From positions 1 to 64,000 of the forward strand of contig JAEUHI010000017.1 in assembly GCA_016795385.1 (NCBI GenBank): a DNA stretch of 64,000 bases. Reading direction: 5' to 3'. This stretch comes from Verrucomicrobiales bacterium. Its GTDB lineage: Bacteria; Verrucomicrobiota; Verrucomicrobiia; Verrucomicrobiales; DEV007. This document shows positions 52,125-61,081 of the stretch, piece after piece (position 1 is the first letter of the stretch; the number at the start of each line of letters is the position of its first letter). Both the position numbers and the translations under genes were made by a program. The notes under the pieces are model-generated. The model was not told where the DNA came from. It did not search any database and saw only the letters and a program-made list of their open reading frames with translations.

Positions 52125-53293
52125 TGAAAATCGCCATTTCCACCAGCGTCATCCAGCGCGGCAAGTCGGGCGTGGCCCGCTACGTCTTCGAGCTCGTCGC
52201 CGCCCTGCTCCGACAGCCCGGCGATCACCGCCTGCTCCTCTACGTGCTCGAGGAAGACCTGACCCTCTTTGATGGCGTAGCTGACAGGGTTGAGTTGGTG
52301 AGCGTGCCGGAGAAGTGGCGTTCGCCCGTGAAGAACGTCTTCTGGCACCAGTTCGTGCTGCCGCGCCTGCTCCGCCGCGACGGCGTTGACCTGCTCCACA
52401 TCCCCAGTTACCGCCGCATGGTCTGGAAGGCGCCTTGTCCGATGGTGGCGACGATCCACGATCTCGCGCCCTTCCGCCTCGCGGAAAAATACGACAAGCT
52501 CCGCATGTTCTACGGCCGCCACATTGCGAGGCGTCTCGCCGCGCGGCAGGAGGCGATCCTGACCGTCAGCGAATTCACCGCCGGCGACATCGACCATTTC
52601 TTCGGCATCCCGCGCGAGCGGATCCACGTCACCGGCAACGGCATCGATCACCGCCGTTTCCATCCTGACAAAACCACCTCACCGGAGGAAACCCCGTTTT
52701 TCCTCTACGTCTCGCGCCTCGAGCATCCCGCCAAGAACCACGTCCGCCTCATCGAGGCCTTCGACCGCTTCAAGACCGCGACCGGATCGGACTGGCGGCT
52801 CGTCCTCGGCGGCAGCGACTGGCACGGGGCCGAGGTGATCCGCGCCGCCGCCGCGAAGGCGCGTCATGCCGAAGCGATCGAGTTTCCCGGCTTTGTCTCC
52901 GACGAGGCCCTGCCCGATCTCTACCGCCGCGCCGGGGCGTTTGTCTATCCCTCGCTCTTCGAGGGCTTCGGCCTGCCGCCGGTCGAGGCGATGGCCTGCG
53001 GCTGCCCGGTGATTTCCTCGGATCAAGGTTCGTTGCCGGAAGTCGTGGGCGACGCGGCGCTGCTGATCGATCCGACCTCGGTCCCCTCGATCGAGGCGGC
53101 CCTCACCCACGTCGCGGCTTCTCCGGAGTTGCGGAAAAGCCTCGTCGAGAGCGGTTTGGAGCGCGCCAGAAGCTTCGATTGGGACGAAACGGCAGTTTTA
53201 ACTCTCCAGATTTATCGCAAATTTTGCATAAATTCTAAAAAAATCAGACTTGAGGAGCCCCTCTATTTAAGGAATGTTAAGGAAATTTTGTAG
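52124..53293 (+). CDS. Glycosyltransferase family 4 protein
   Basis: The 389-residue GT4 starts MKIAISTSVIQRGKSGVARY. The mannosyltransferase-B-like core has LHIPSYRRMVWKAPCPMVAT, VATIHDLAPF, FLYVSRLEHPAKNHVRLIEA, the catalytic EGFGLPPVEAMACGCPVISS and a final HVAASPELRKSLVESGLERA. The last 30 codons (CINSKKIRLEEPLYLRNVKE) are AT-rich and outside the family; they overlap the likely promoter of the next gene. The frame is open far upstream, but 52124 fits the family N-terminus and the TGATG overlap. Confidence 0.88.
   Translation: MKIAISTSVIQRGKSGVARYVFELVAALLRQPGDHRLLLYVLEEDLTLFDGVADRVELVSVPEKWRSPVKNVFWHQFVLPRLLRRDGVDLLHIPSYRRMVWKAPCPMVATIHDLAPFRLAEKYDKLRMFYGRHIARRLAARQEAILTVSEFTAGDIDHFFGIPRERIHVTGNGIDHRRFHPDKTTSPEETPFFLYVSRLEHPAKNHVRLIEAFDRFKTATGSDWRLVLGGSDWHGAEVIRAAAAKARHAEAIEFPGFVSDEALPDLYRRAGAFVYPSLFEGFGLPPVEAMACGCPVISSDQGSLPEVVGDAALLIDPTSVPSIEAALTHVAASPELRKSLVESGLERARSFDWDETAVLTLQIYRKFCINSKKIRLEEPLYLRNVKEIL
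53267..53284. promoter_or_regulatory. Direct repeat TTAAGGAA x2, one helical turn apart
   Basis: TTAAGGAA occurs at 53267-53274 and 53277-53284, 10 bp apart, in an AT-rich stretch (about 53195-53290) 23 nt before the ATG of the co-polymerase/exporter fusion. The stretch stands out against GC-rich surroundings and is a likely promoter/operator. Confidence 0.45.
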
Positions 53294-53306
53294 CCGGGCT
53301 CCTTTT

Positions 53307-56294
53307 ATGGCCACTTCCACTGTCGCACACCACCATCACGAGCCCGCCGCTCCCGTGGCGGCCAGGCTCGATCCCGCGGTGGCGCCTGCGGCGTCGACGG
53401 CTACCGGTCTCAAGCTGCCCTTTGATCCTCTGCGTGTCGTCGATGGCGTCTATCGCTACCGCTGGCACGCCCTCGGGGCCGGGGTGATTTGTGCCGCCGC
53501 CCTTGGCGTCTTCGTCTCTCTGAAGCTGACGACGCGGCACGTCGCGAGCGCCCAGCTCATCAAGCTCGCCCCGCAAAACTCGCTGCGACAGAGTGAAGGC
53601 GGCGATCCCTACACGCCCCATGAGGTCACCCTGCCGAACATGATCGCGATCATGTGGAGCGGCCCGGTCATCGAGGGAGCCGCGCGCCGGCTCGAGGGGC
53701 GCATGGACGCGAGGGCCCTCCGCGCCGGACTCATCGTGCAGCCCGAGCGGAATACCGACATCATCCACGTGTCGATGAATTCCGACCTGGATCGCGAGAC
53801 CGCCCACGCCGCGCTCAGTGCCTACCTCGAGGAGTCCCTTCATTTCACCCGCACTCTCCAGCAGTTCGACGCCGCCTCGATGGCGACCCTCCTGACCGAG
53901 CGCATCGCCAAAGCGGAGGCGGAGATCGCGGATTTCGACAAACAGCTGCTCGACTACGCGACCCGCGAGGGTGTCGTCGATCCTGACAAACAGACCGACG
54001 CCCTTCTCGGCGAGATCGCGAACCACAACCTCCGCTACCAGACCATCCGCCTCGACCACGAAACCCTCGATCTGCGGATCGCGGAGATCGAGTCGGAGCT
54101 GGCGAAAGTCAGTCCCGCCGCCGCGAAGCTGCAGCAGGCACGCGACGAGCTCGCGGCGATGCGGCTGCGCTACACCGACGAACATCCCGCGATGCGGAAC
54201 ACTCTTGCGGCGGTCGAAGCGCTCGAGGCCGAGGTCAAGCGTGAATCGGGCGAATCCCGCCCTAGCGGCCCCCCTCGCCCGGGTGAGAGCGCCATCTCCG
54301 GCAGCCTCTATCTCGATCTTGTGAAACTTCGCGGGGAGAAAAGCGCGCTCGCGGAGCAGCTCACCAAACTCGATCAAATCCGCGAACAACTCGAAGCCCA
54401 GGTCGGCACCCTGCCGCGCAAGTCGCTCGAACTCGCGAACATCCGTGCCCAGAAGCAGGCCGCCGAGACCTCGCGCGATCTCCTCGCCGCCCGCCTCCGC
54501 GAAGCCCGGCTCGTCGAGGAGCGCGCCGACGGCGCCTTCCGCATCCTCTCGATGCAAAAACCCGACGAGGTCGCGGTCTCGACTCCGAAACAAAAAGTCG
54601 TCATCGCCTCTGCCGGCGGCTTTTTCGGCGGTGCGGGCCTCGTCGCCTTCCTCGCGGCGATCTTCGTGCTGTTCGACCGCCGCATCGGCAGCGCCGGTGA
54701 TCTGAAGCGATTCAGCGACCTCCCCATCCTCGGCCAGATCGATGCCGCCACGCTCTCGGACACGGGCCGCCGCGAGGAATGGGCTTTCACCACCTGGACC
54801 CGCCTCGTCCCGAAACTCCGGCGCCGGGATCGCGAGAGCGGTGTGGTCTGTGGTCTGCTCGCGGCCGGACACGGCTCGCTCGCTCCACTTCTCGCCGCGG
54901 CCGCCGCCCGTCGCGGTGCCTCCGTTCTGCTTTTGTCAGGGGGACGCGAGGAGGCGGATCAAAACGACGCGATCGAACTCGACGAATCGCTTGGGAAGGG
55001 CAAGGCCATCCTCGATCGGCTCCGCCAGCGCCCCGAGTCCCTTCTGCAGATCCACCTTCCCGGCAAATGGCTCGCCGATCCCGGCTTGAGGGCCACCCTT
55101 CTCGGAGCCATCGCGAACTGGGAAAATGATCCGCGTCTCGTCGTGCTCGTCGAGCTGCCCGACCCGGCCCTGCCCGCCACCCTGCTCTTTGCCGAGGCCC
55201 TTCCCAATCTGATCTGGCTCGCCAAAGGCCACGAGGAAGGCGCGCCCCTCTCCGAGACCGTGCGTCTCTACCGCGCCGCGGGTTGTGCCCTCTCCGGGGC
55301 CGTCCTCGAAGCCGCTCCCGGTTATCGGCTCAAGCCGCTGAGACATCTCGAGCCGCTCCTCGGTGTGGCGAAGGCGATCGTCGCCGCCGCCCTCTATTTT
55401 TCCCTCCAAAGCCATGCGGTTGCCGCCGGACCTCTCCTCCTCGGTCCCGGCGACAAGGTGAACATCCGCTTCGCCGGCGCTCCCGAACTTTCGCGCGAGG
55501 GTGTCACGGTCGCACCCGATGGCACCCTCACCTACCTGCACCTCCAGTCCCTGCCCGTCGCCGGGCTCGGGCTCGACGGACTCCGGGCCACGCTCAACCA
55601 GGAATTGGCGCGCTACTATCAGGATCCCCGCATCTCCGTGACGCCGAATCTCTTCAACACGCAGCGGGTCTACGTGCTCGGCAAGATCGTGCGCAAGGGC
55701 GTCGTGCCGCTCGACCGTCCCATGCGCATCCTCGACGTCGTGGCCGCGGCGGGCGGGCTCGAGACCGGGCTCTTCCAGCAGAATACCGTCGAGCTCGCCG
55801 ACCTGCGGCGCAGCTTCCTCGCACGCGGCGGCGAACGGGTCCCGCTCGATTTCGAAGCGCTCTTTCTGAAGGGCGACACGCGCCACAACGCCTACGTCAT
55901 GCCCGGCGACTACCTCTATTTCCCTTCGGCGAATTCAAACGAGATCCACGTCTTCGGCAATGTGAAGAGCCAGGGTTCCCAGGGCCTCCTCGCCCACACC
56001 AGCGTCCACAGCGCCATCGCCCAGGCCGGCGGCTTCAGCGAGAGGGCCTACAAACGCAGGATCCTCGTCGTGCGTGGATCGCTGGAGCATCCCGAGACCT
56101 TTGTCGTCGACATGGAGGCCCTCCTTTCCGCCCGCGACTACGCCTTCGCCCTGGAGCCGAAAGACATCGTCTACGTCGCCGACCATCCGTGGTCGCGTGC
56201 CGAAGAGCTGATCGAGATCGCGTTGAACACCTTCAGCCAAGGTGCCGTCTCGGCCTGGGCCGGAGCCAACATCGGATCGTTCAGCGGGGATTGA
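53307..56294 (+). CDS. Wzz-type co-polymerase fused to OPX polysaccharide exporter
   Basis: The 995-residue protein begins MATSTVAHHHHEP. A Wzz/GNVR chain-length domain has TM1 at about 56-72, long coiled coils (195-415) and TM2 at about 433-456. A BY-kinase-like cytoplasmic domain (500-670; CGLLAAGHGSLAPLLAAAAA) has lost Walker A. Residues 679-708 look like an internal signal peptide (PLRHLEPLLGVAKAIVAAAL, then AVAAG). Poly-export and two SLBB domains follow (712-960; LLLGPGDKVNIRFAG, VYVLGKIVRKGVVPLDRPMR). These parts are normally separate inner- and outer-membrane proteins. Possibly cleaved after residue 707. Confidence 0.88.
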   Translation: MATSTVAHHHHEPAAPVAARLDPAVAPAASTATGLKLPFDPLRVVDGVYRYRWHALGAGVICAAALGVFVSLKLTTRHVASAQLIKLAPQNSLRQSEGGDPYTPHEVTLPNMIAIMWSGPVIEGAARRLEGRMDARALRAGLIVQPERNTDIIHVSMNSDLDRETAHAALSAYLEESLHFTRTLQQFDAASMATLLTERIAKAEAEIADFDKQLLDYATREGVVDPDKQTDALLGEIANHNLRYQTIRLDHETLDLRIAEIESELAKVSPAAAKLQQARDELAAMRLRYTDEHPAMRNTLAAVEALEAEVKRESGESRPSGPPRPGESAISGSLYLDLVKLRGEKSALAEQLTKLDQIREQLEAQVGTLPRKSLELANIRAQKQAAETSRDLLAARLREARLVEERADGAFRILSMQKPDEVAVSTPKQKVVIASAGGFFGGAGLVAFLAAIFVLFDRRIGSAGDLKRFSDLPILGQIDAATLSDTGRREEWAFTTWTRLVPKLRRRDRESGVVCGLLAAGHGSLAPLLAAAAARRGASVLLLSGGREEADQNDAIELDESLGKGKAILDRLRQRPESLLQIHLPGKWLADPGLRATLLGAIANWENDPRLVVLVELPDPALPATLLFAEALPNLIWLAKGHEEGAPLSETVRLYRAAGCALSGAVLEAAPGYRLKPLRHLEPLLGVAKAIVAAALYFSLQSHAVAAGPLLLGPGDKVNIRFAGAPELSREGVTVAPDGTLTYLHLQSLPVAGLGLDGLRATLNQELARYYQDPRISVTPNLFNTQRVYVLGKIVRKGVVPLDRPMRILDVVAAAGGLETGLFQQNTVELADLRRSFLARGGERVPLDFEALFLKGDTRHNAYVMPGDYLYFPSANSNEIHVFGNVKSQGSQGLLAHTSVHSAIAQAGGFSERAYKRRILVVRGSLEHPETFVVDMEALLSARDYAFALEPKDIVYVADHPWSRAEELIEIALNTFSQGAVSAWAGANIGSFSGD

Positions 56295-56328
56295 GCACCT
56301 CCCCCATCACCCTGACAATACCACCTTC

Positions 56329-57000
56329 ATGAGTCCGTCCGACAGCACACCTCCGGTCCGTCAACTCCGCGTCGGGGTCATCGAAGACGATCCCACGCTG
56401 CGGCTTTTCCTATCGAAGCTGATCGAGGGGAGAGGAGAGCAATTCACCCTTATCGGAGCCTGGGGCTCGGCCGAGGAGGCGGTGCAGCCCGTCCTCGAGG
56501 AAAAGCCCGATGTGGTCGTCGTCGATCTCGAGCTGCCCGGGGCCTCGGGGGTCGAGTGGATCCGCGAGATCTCGCCCCACCTCCTCAACACCGCCTTCGT
56601 CGTCTTCACCGTCCACGACGAGCCCGACCGCGTCTTCGCCGCCCTCCGCGCGGGAGCGAGCGGATACCTCCTGAAGGGCGCGAGCCCCGCCGAGGTCGTC
56701 GATGGCATCGCCCAAGCCGCCGCCGGCGGGGCACCGCTCAGCCCTGACATCGCCCGGCTCCTCATCCATTCCTTCAAAGAACCCGTCCACCCCGAGCGAA
56801 AGGAAATCCCCGGCCTCACCCCGCGGGAATCACAGATCCTCGAGCTGCTCGCACAGGGAATGGTGCCGAAAGAGGTGGGTCATCAACTCCATCTCAGCTA
56901 CGAGACCGTGCGCGACTACCTCAAATCCGTTTACAGCAAGCTGCACGTCCGTTCGCGCACCGAGGCGGTCATCAAGTATCTCCAGTTCAACGGGGAATAA
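56329..57000 (+). CDS. LuxR/NarL-family response regulator
   Basis: The 223-residue protein has a receiver domain (acidic pair E19-D20-D21, phospho-acceptor Asp66 in VVVVDLELPG, Lys in YLLKGASP) and a LuxR helix-turn-helix (LTPRESQILELLAQGMVPKE ... LSYETVRDYLKSVYSKLHVR). It probably controls this polysaccharide cluster when phosphorylated; the cognate kinase could be the hybrid kinase at 39903 or another (inference). It lies between two export genes, with 34- and 55-nt gaps. A CCTGACAAT word sits 10 nt before the ATG. Confidence 0.92.
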   Translation: MSPSDSTPPVRQLRVGVIEDDPTLRLFLSKLIEGRGEQFTLIGAWGSAEEAVQPVLEEKPDVVVVDLELPGASGVEWIREISPHLLNTAFVVFTVHDEPDRVFAALRAGASGYLLKGASPAEVVDGIAQAAAGGAPLSPDIARLLIHSFKEPVHPERKEIPGLTPRESQILELLAQGMVPKEVGHQLHLSYETVRDYLKSVYSKLHVRSRTEAVIKYLQFNGE

Positions 57001-57055
57001 TGCGGCACCTCCGCAGGTCCGGATCCACGGCGGGTCGCGGGACATCGATCCACCC

Positions 57056-58222
57056 ATGACGTTCCCGGCCGACAGCACCCTGACAAACGCACGAAGCCGG
57101 GATCGCGGCGTGCGTGGAATCGGCCTCCCGCTCGCCCTGCTCCTCGGCCTTTTCCAGAGCGCCTGCCTCCAGTCCACGGGACCCAAATTCAATCCCGGCC
57201 CCGGTGCAGCCCTCGGCGAGGCGAAGGACGGTAGCGAGTCCGGCGAACTGGTCTCTCCGGAGTTCGTCCCCGCCGGAGCCCGTCAATCTCCCCCGGCCGA
57301 TCTCCTCCAGCCGCCGCCCGGCGACTACCGCCTCGGTCCCGGCGACAAGCTCGATCTCGAGATCCTCGACGAACCCGACACCCGCGCCGAGACCTTCGTC
57401 ACGCCCGATGGCATGGTCTATTTCGACCTCATCGACGCCGTCGAAGCCCGCGGCAAGACGGCCCCCGAATTGAAAGCCGCCCTCGAGGAAAAGCTCGCCC
57501 GTTTCTATCGCGACCCACGGGTCAGCGTCACCCTCGTCGAGGCCGAGAGCCAGCGTTTCAATCTCCTCGGCCGCGTCAACGCCCCGGGGAGCTATCCCTT
57601 GAAAAAGCCGACTCGTCTTCTCGAGGCCATTGCGATGGGTGGCGGTCTTTTCGCCTCACGATTCGCCGGCTCGACCGAGGAGCTCGCCGACCTCGACCAC
57701 AGCTTCGTCATCCGCGAAGGCCGCGCCCTGCCGGTCGATTTCGCGGCCCTGATCCGCGATGGCGATCTCTCGCAAAACATCTACCTCCGCGACGGCGATT
57801 TCGTCTACCTGCCTTCCTCGCTGACGAACGAGGTCTACGTGCTGGGTGCCGTCTCCGCGCCGCGTCCGGTCGGTTTCATGGGAGAGATGACCTTGACCGC
57901 CGCCCTCGGCCACAGCCTCGGCCTGCAGCGCACCGCCCGGCTCGACCGCGTCTCCATCGTGCGTGGATCCTTCACCGATCCGCACATCGCCATCGTCGAC
58001 GCGGCGGCCATCCTCAAAGGGGCCGCGCCGAATGTACGGCTCCAGCCCGGCGACATCGTCTACATCCCCGGCGAGGGCGGCATCTCGCCGAAGCAGCTCG
58101 CCCGCGAGGCCGTCGATACCTTTGTGAAGGTCGTCGCCGCCAATGAGGGCAGCAGCCTCGGCGCGGGAGGCGGAGGCGATCCCGTCAACGTCAATGTTCC
58201 CATCGGAGTCACCACACCATGA
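57056..58222 (+). CDS. Outer-membrane polysaccharide exporter (OPX) lipoprotein
   Basis: The 388-residue Wza-like protein has a lipoprotein signal ending LLGLFQSAC (Cys37), a poly-export domain from about 85 (GDYRLGPGDKLDLEILDEPD) and two SLBB domains (LLGRVNAPGSYPLKKPTRLL and VLGAVSAPRPVGFMGEMTLT). The C-terminus (GISPKQLAREAVDTFVKVVA) may form an amphipathic helix. It would form the outer-membrane channel for the polymer. This is the second exporter domain set in the cluster besides that of the fusion protein. The start is chosen for the signal peptide. Confidence 0.92.
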   Translation: MTFPADSTLTNARSRDRGVRGIGLPLALLLGLFQSACLQSTGPKFNPGPGAALGEAKDGSESGELVSPEFVPAGARQSPPADLLQPPPGDYRLGPGDKLDLEILDEPDTRAETFVTPDGMVYFDLIDAVEARGKTAPELKAALEEKLARFYRDPRVSVTLVEAESQRFNLLGRVNAPGSYPLKKPTRLLEAIAMGGGLFASRFAGSTEELADLDHSFVIREGRALPVDFAALIRDGDLSQNIYLRDGDFVYLPSSLTNEVYVLGAVSAPRPVGFMGEMTLTAALGHSLGLQRTARLDRVSIVRGSFTDPHIAIVDAAAILKGAAPNVRLQPGDIVYIPGEGGISPKQLAREAVDTFVKVVAANEGSSLGAGGGGDPVNVNVPIGVTTP

Positions 58223-59556
58223 GCCCTCCCTCTTCCCGCCGGATCCGCCCCCTCCTCATCGTCGAGGCGGCCAATCCGAAGTTGACCAGCGCCGCGCTCG
58301 TCGGTTGGTCGTGCGCCACCGCCATCGCAAAGGAGACCGATGCCCATCTCGTCACCCATTGGCGGAACCGCGACGACTTTCTCGCCGCCGGACTCGTCGA
58401 AGACCGCGACTTCACCGCCATCGACACGCGTCGAACCCAACACCTCGCCTGGAGAATCACAAAATCACTGAGCCCGCGCGGCACCTTCAGTTGGAGTCTT
58501 TACTCCGCCTTTTCCAATCTCGTCTATCCCGTCTTCGAACGCGCCCTTTGGGGCCGTTTCGAAAGCCGCCTCCGCGCGGGCGAGTTCGATCTCGTCCATC
58601 GCATCCTGCCACTCTCCCCCACCACGACAAGCCCGCTCGCGGCCAGACTGAAAAAGATCGGCGTGCCTTTCGTGCTGGGTCCGCTCAATGGCGGCGTGCC
58701 CTGGCCCGCGGGCTTTGATCACTTGCGCCGCGAGGAAAAAGATCGCGGAGGCCTCCTGCGTCCTCTCTATCAACTCCTCCCCGGCATCCATGCCACGCGC
58801 CGGAATGCCGCCGCCATCCTCGCCGGATCCCGCTCGACGTCCCGCGAGATCCCCACCGACCTGCTCGACCGCGTCTTTCCCATGCCGGAAAACGCGATCG
58901 ATCCCTCGCGCTTCCCCCTCGATCCCCGGCCCCCAAGAAAGCCCGGACCGCTCCGAGTCGCGTTCGTGGGACGACTCGTCGCGCTCAAGGGCGTCGACAT
59001 GCTCATCGAGGCGGCCCTGCCCTTCATCAAAGCCGGCACGCTCTCGCTCGACCTCATCGGCGATGGCCCCGCGCGGCCCGCGCTCGAGGAGCGCATCCGT
59101 GCCGCGGGACTCGATCCCGCTCCGCTCCTTCCCGGATGGGTCGATCACGCCGTCCTGCCCGATCGCCTCCGCGAGGCCGATCTCTTCGTCTTTCCCAGCG
59201 TCCGGGAATTCGGAGGCGGTGCCGTGCTGGAAGCCATGGCGCTCGGCGTGCCACCCGTCGTCCTCCATCATGGTGGTCCTCCCGAACTCGTCCCGCCCGG
59301 CACCGGCATCATCCTGCCGATGGAGGACCGCGCGGGCATCGTGCGTCGCCTCGACGATCTCTTCCGCACCTACGTCGCCGATCCCTCCCCCCTCGCCGCC
59401 ATGGGCGTGGCCGCCCAAGATCACATCCGCACCTATCTCACCTGGGAAGCCAAGGCACGACAAATCGTCGCGATCTATCGCTGGATCCTCGAGCCCGGCT
59501 CACCTCGTCCCGATTGGGGCGATCCCCTCGGCTGGCCCGCAGGCGTCTGGCCTTGA
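58219..59556 (+). CDS. Glycosyltransferase family 4 protein
   Basis: The 445-residue GT4 begins RIRPLLIVEAANPKLTSAAL. Its donor domain has RVAFVGRLVALKGVDMLIEA, LIGDGPARPALEERI and a catalytic region FPSVREFGGGAVLEAMALGV. The mid part has VLGPLNGGVPWPAGF, typical of one GT4 clade. It overlaps the OPX gene by 4 nt, so it is translated from the same mRNA. Specificity unknown. Confidence 0.88.
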   Translation: MSPPSSRRIRPLLIVEAANPKLTSAALVGWSCATAIAKETDAHLVTHWRNRDDFLAAGLVEDRDFTAIDTRRTQHLAWRITKSLSPRGTFSWSLYSAFSNLVYPVFERALWGRFESRLRAGEFDLVHRILPLSPTTTSPLAARLKKIGVPFVLGPLNGGVPWPAGFDHLRREEKDRGGLLRPLYQLLPGIHATRRNAAAILAGSRSTSREIPTDLLDRVFPMPENAIDPSRFPLDPRPPRKPGPLRVAFVGRLVALKGVDMLIEAALPFIKAGTLSLDLIGDGPARPALEERIRAAGLDPAPLLPGWVDHAVLPDRLREADLFVFPSVREFGGGAVLEAMALGVPPVVLHHGGPPELVPPGTGIILPMEDRAGIVRRLDDLFRTYVADPSPLAAMGVAAQDHIRTYLTWEAKARQIVAIYRWILEPGSPRPDWGDPLGWPAGVWP

Positions 59557-59591
59557 GATGCCGCCGCTCCCTGACGGTCCGCGAGAGCACT

Positions 59592-60983
59592 TCAAGAAAG
59601 GCCCCGTCGCAAAGGCGTTTTCATCCGCGCCAGTCCCGCGCCGAGTCCGGCGAGGAGGAGCCATTGCGAAAGATTTTTTGGCTGTGTCAGGATTCGTTCC
59701 ACCGTGCCGTGCAGGTAACAGATCGACAAGGCCACGAGCAGTCCCAGGGCGAAGGCACCCGCCCAAGTCCGGCGCTGCCGCCACGAGGCGCGCATCACCG
59801 CCAGCAGCGTGGCGAGAAGAAAAAGGCAGAAGCCCGCGAAGCCGAGCCAACCCGTCTCCGCCAGCCAGAGCCAGTAGAGACTCTCCGTCAACGGATTCGC
59901 CCAGTAGTTCTCATCATAGATCGTGAACCCGCGCTCGCGGTCCCAATCCTCGAGGATCTCGCTGTAGCGGTCGCCGCGGGGGCGGCTGTTGAGGATGCCG
60001 AAATGATTCCACCCCACGCCGAGCAGCGGGTGGTCGGCCAGCATCGCCGCGCTCTGCTTGTTCAGGATATCGCGCAGGTCTTCCTCCACCACCTCCGCAC
60101 TGCTTTTCACCTCATTCAGCCGTGCCTTGAAGGAATCAAGCCCCACCGCCGCGACGACCACCGCGCCGATCATCGCCACCACTCCCATCGCAAAAACCCG
60201 TCGTCCCGGCCGGCGCAACAGGGCGAGCAGCAACAAGGCCGCGGCTCCCACCGCGAAAGCCGCCAGAGCCGCGCGCGAGACCGAGGCAAGGATCGCCAAC
60301 CCGGCCCCACCGACGCCGGCGAGACACAGCGCCAGAAACCGGCCGCGCGTCTCCGGATGCAGCACCACCGCGAACACCGGCAACGCCCCGAGATAACACC
60401 ACATCGCCATCGGGTTCTGATGCTCGAACCATCCCTTCACCTGGAAGGCACCATCGAGCATTCGCAGCTTCATCGCGAGGAGTCCGTGGTGCGCCAGCGC
60501 CGCCGCCATTCCAACCAAGGCCCAGCGCAGATCATCTTCATCACGCAGGTAGAGCGCCGCCGCCGCGTAGAGCAGGCCGCCTTTGAAAAAGCGCACCGCC
60601 GCCATCATCGCGTAAGAGGGCTCGAGGCTGCCGAGCGCCGAGAGCATCGCGATCGTGCACCACAGCCAATAAAGCCCCAGCCCCGGCACGCGGCGTTTTT
60701 CCAAGGGCCTCGTCGCGGCGCGTCGAGCCTCGAGGATCACCGCCACGATCAAGGCCAGTGAGAGCACCTCCAGCAGCGACACTTCGAATCCCTTCGCATG
60801 ACCGCGGTAGGTCTCGATGCTGCCGATCATGAAGGTAAAATTCCCCGGACGCAGCGCCGTCATCGCCAGCATCGCCGCGAAGGTCGCGCGCTGACGCACG
60901 CGCGCACCCGCGAGCCACATCCCCAAGAGAGGAGCGAGGCCCGCGTAGAGGCAAAGGGCCACCGCGATTTTGACGAAATCCAT
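59592..60983 (-). CDS. O-antigen ligase/polymerase family protein (Wzy/WaaL-like)
   Basis: The 463-residue polytopic protein (about 10-12 helices) belongs to the Wzy_C family. Landmarks are WFEHQNPMAMWCYLGALPVF, LASVSRAALAAFAVGAAALL and a periplasmic loop with ADHPLLGVGWNHFG and NPLTESLYWLWLAETGWLGF. It probably polymerises repeat units in the periplasm or ligates them to an acceptor. It is the only cluster gene here on the minus strand and is divergent from the GT2 gene at 61082, with a C/G palindrome between them. Confidence 0.88.
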   Translation of the reverse strand: MDFVKIAVALCLYAGLAPLLGMWLAGARVRQRATFAAMLAMTALRPGNFTFMIGSIETYRGHAKGFEVSLLEVLSLALIVAVILEARRAATRPLEKRRVPGLGLYWLWCTIAMLSALGSLEPSYAMMAAVRFFKGGLLYAAAALYLRDEDDLRWALVGMAAALAHHGLLAMKLRMLDGAFQVKGWFEHQNPMAMWCYLGALPVFAVVLHPETRGRFLALCLAGVGGAGLAILASVSRAALAAFAVGAAALLLLALLRRPGRRVFAMGVVAMIGAVVVAAVGLDSFKARLNEVKSSAEVVEEDLRDILNKQSAAMLADHPLLGVGWNHFGILNSRPRGDRYSEILEDWDRERGFTIYDENYWANPLTESLYWLWLAETGWLGFAGFCLFLLATLLAVMRASWRQRRTWAGAFALGLLVALSICYLHGTVERILTQPKNLSQWLLLAGLGAGLARMKTPLRRGLS

Positions 60984-61026
60984 GATCGATCCTCCGCACC
61001 ATCGGTCCTTCGCCGCCCCTCTTCCT

Positions 61027-61042
61027 CCCCCACATCTGGGGG
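61027..61042. promoter_or_regulatory. C/G palindrome between Wzy-like and GT2 genes
   Basis: CCCCCA-CATC-TGGGGG is a perfect 6-4-6 palindrome, 39 nt before the GT2 ATG (61082) and 43 nt from the divergent Wzy-like start (60983). It belongs to the set at 31645, 43885 and 47692. Confidence 0.55.
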
Positions 61043-61081
61043 TCTTGGTTGGATGGAAGAACGGGACGATCCTCTTGCGTC

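Noticed and set aside
53277..54872. 531-codon minus-strand frame over the co-polymerase
   Set aside because: Antisense shadow of the Wzz domain.
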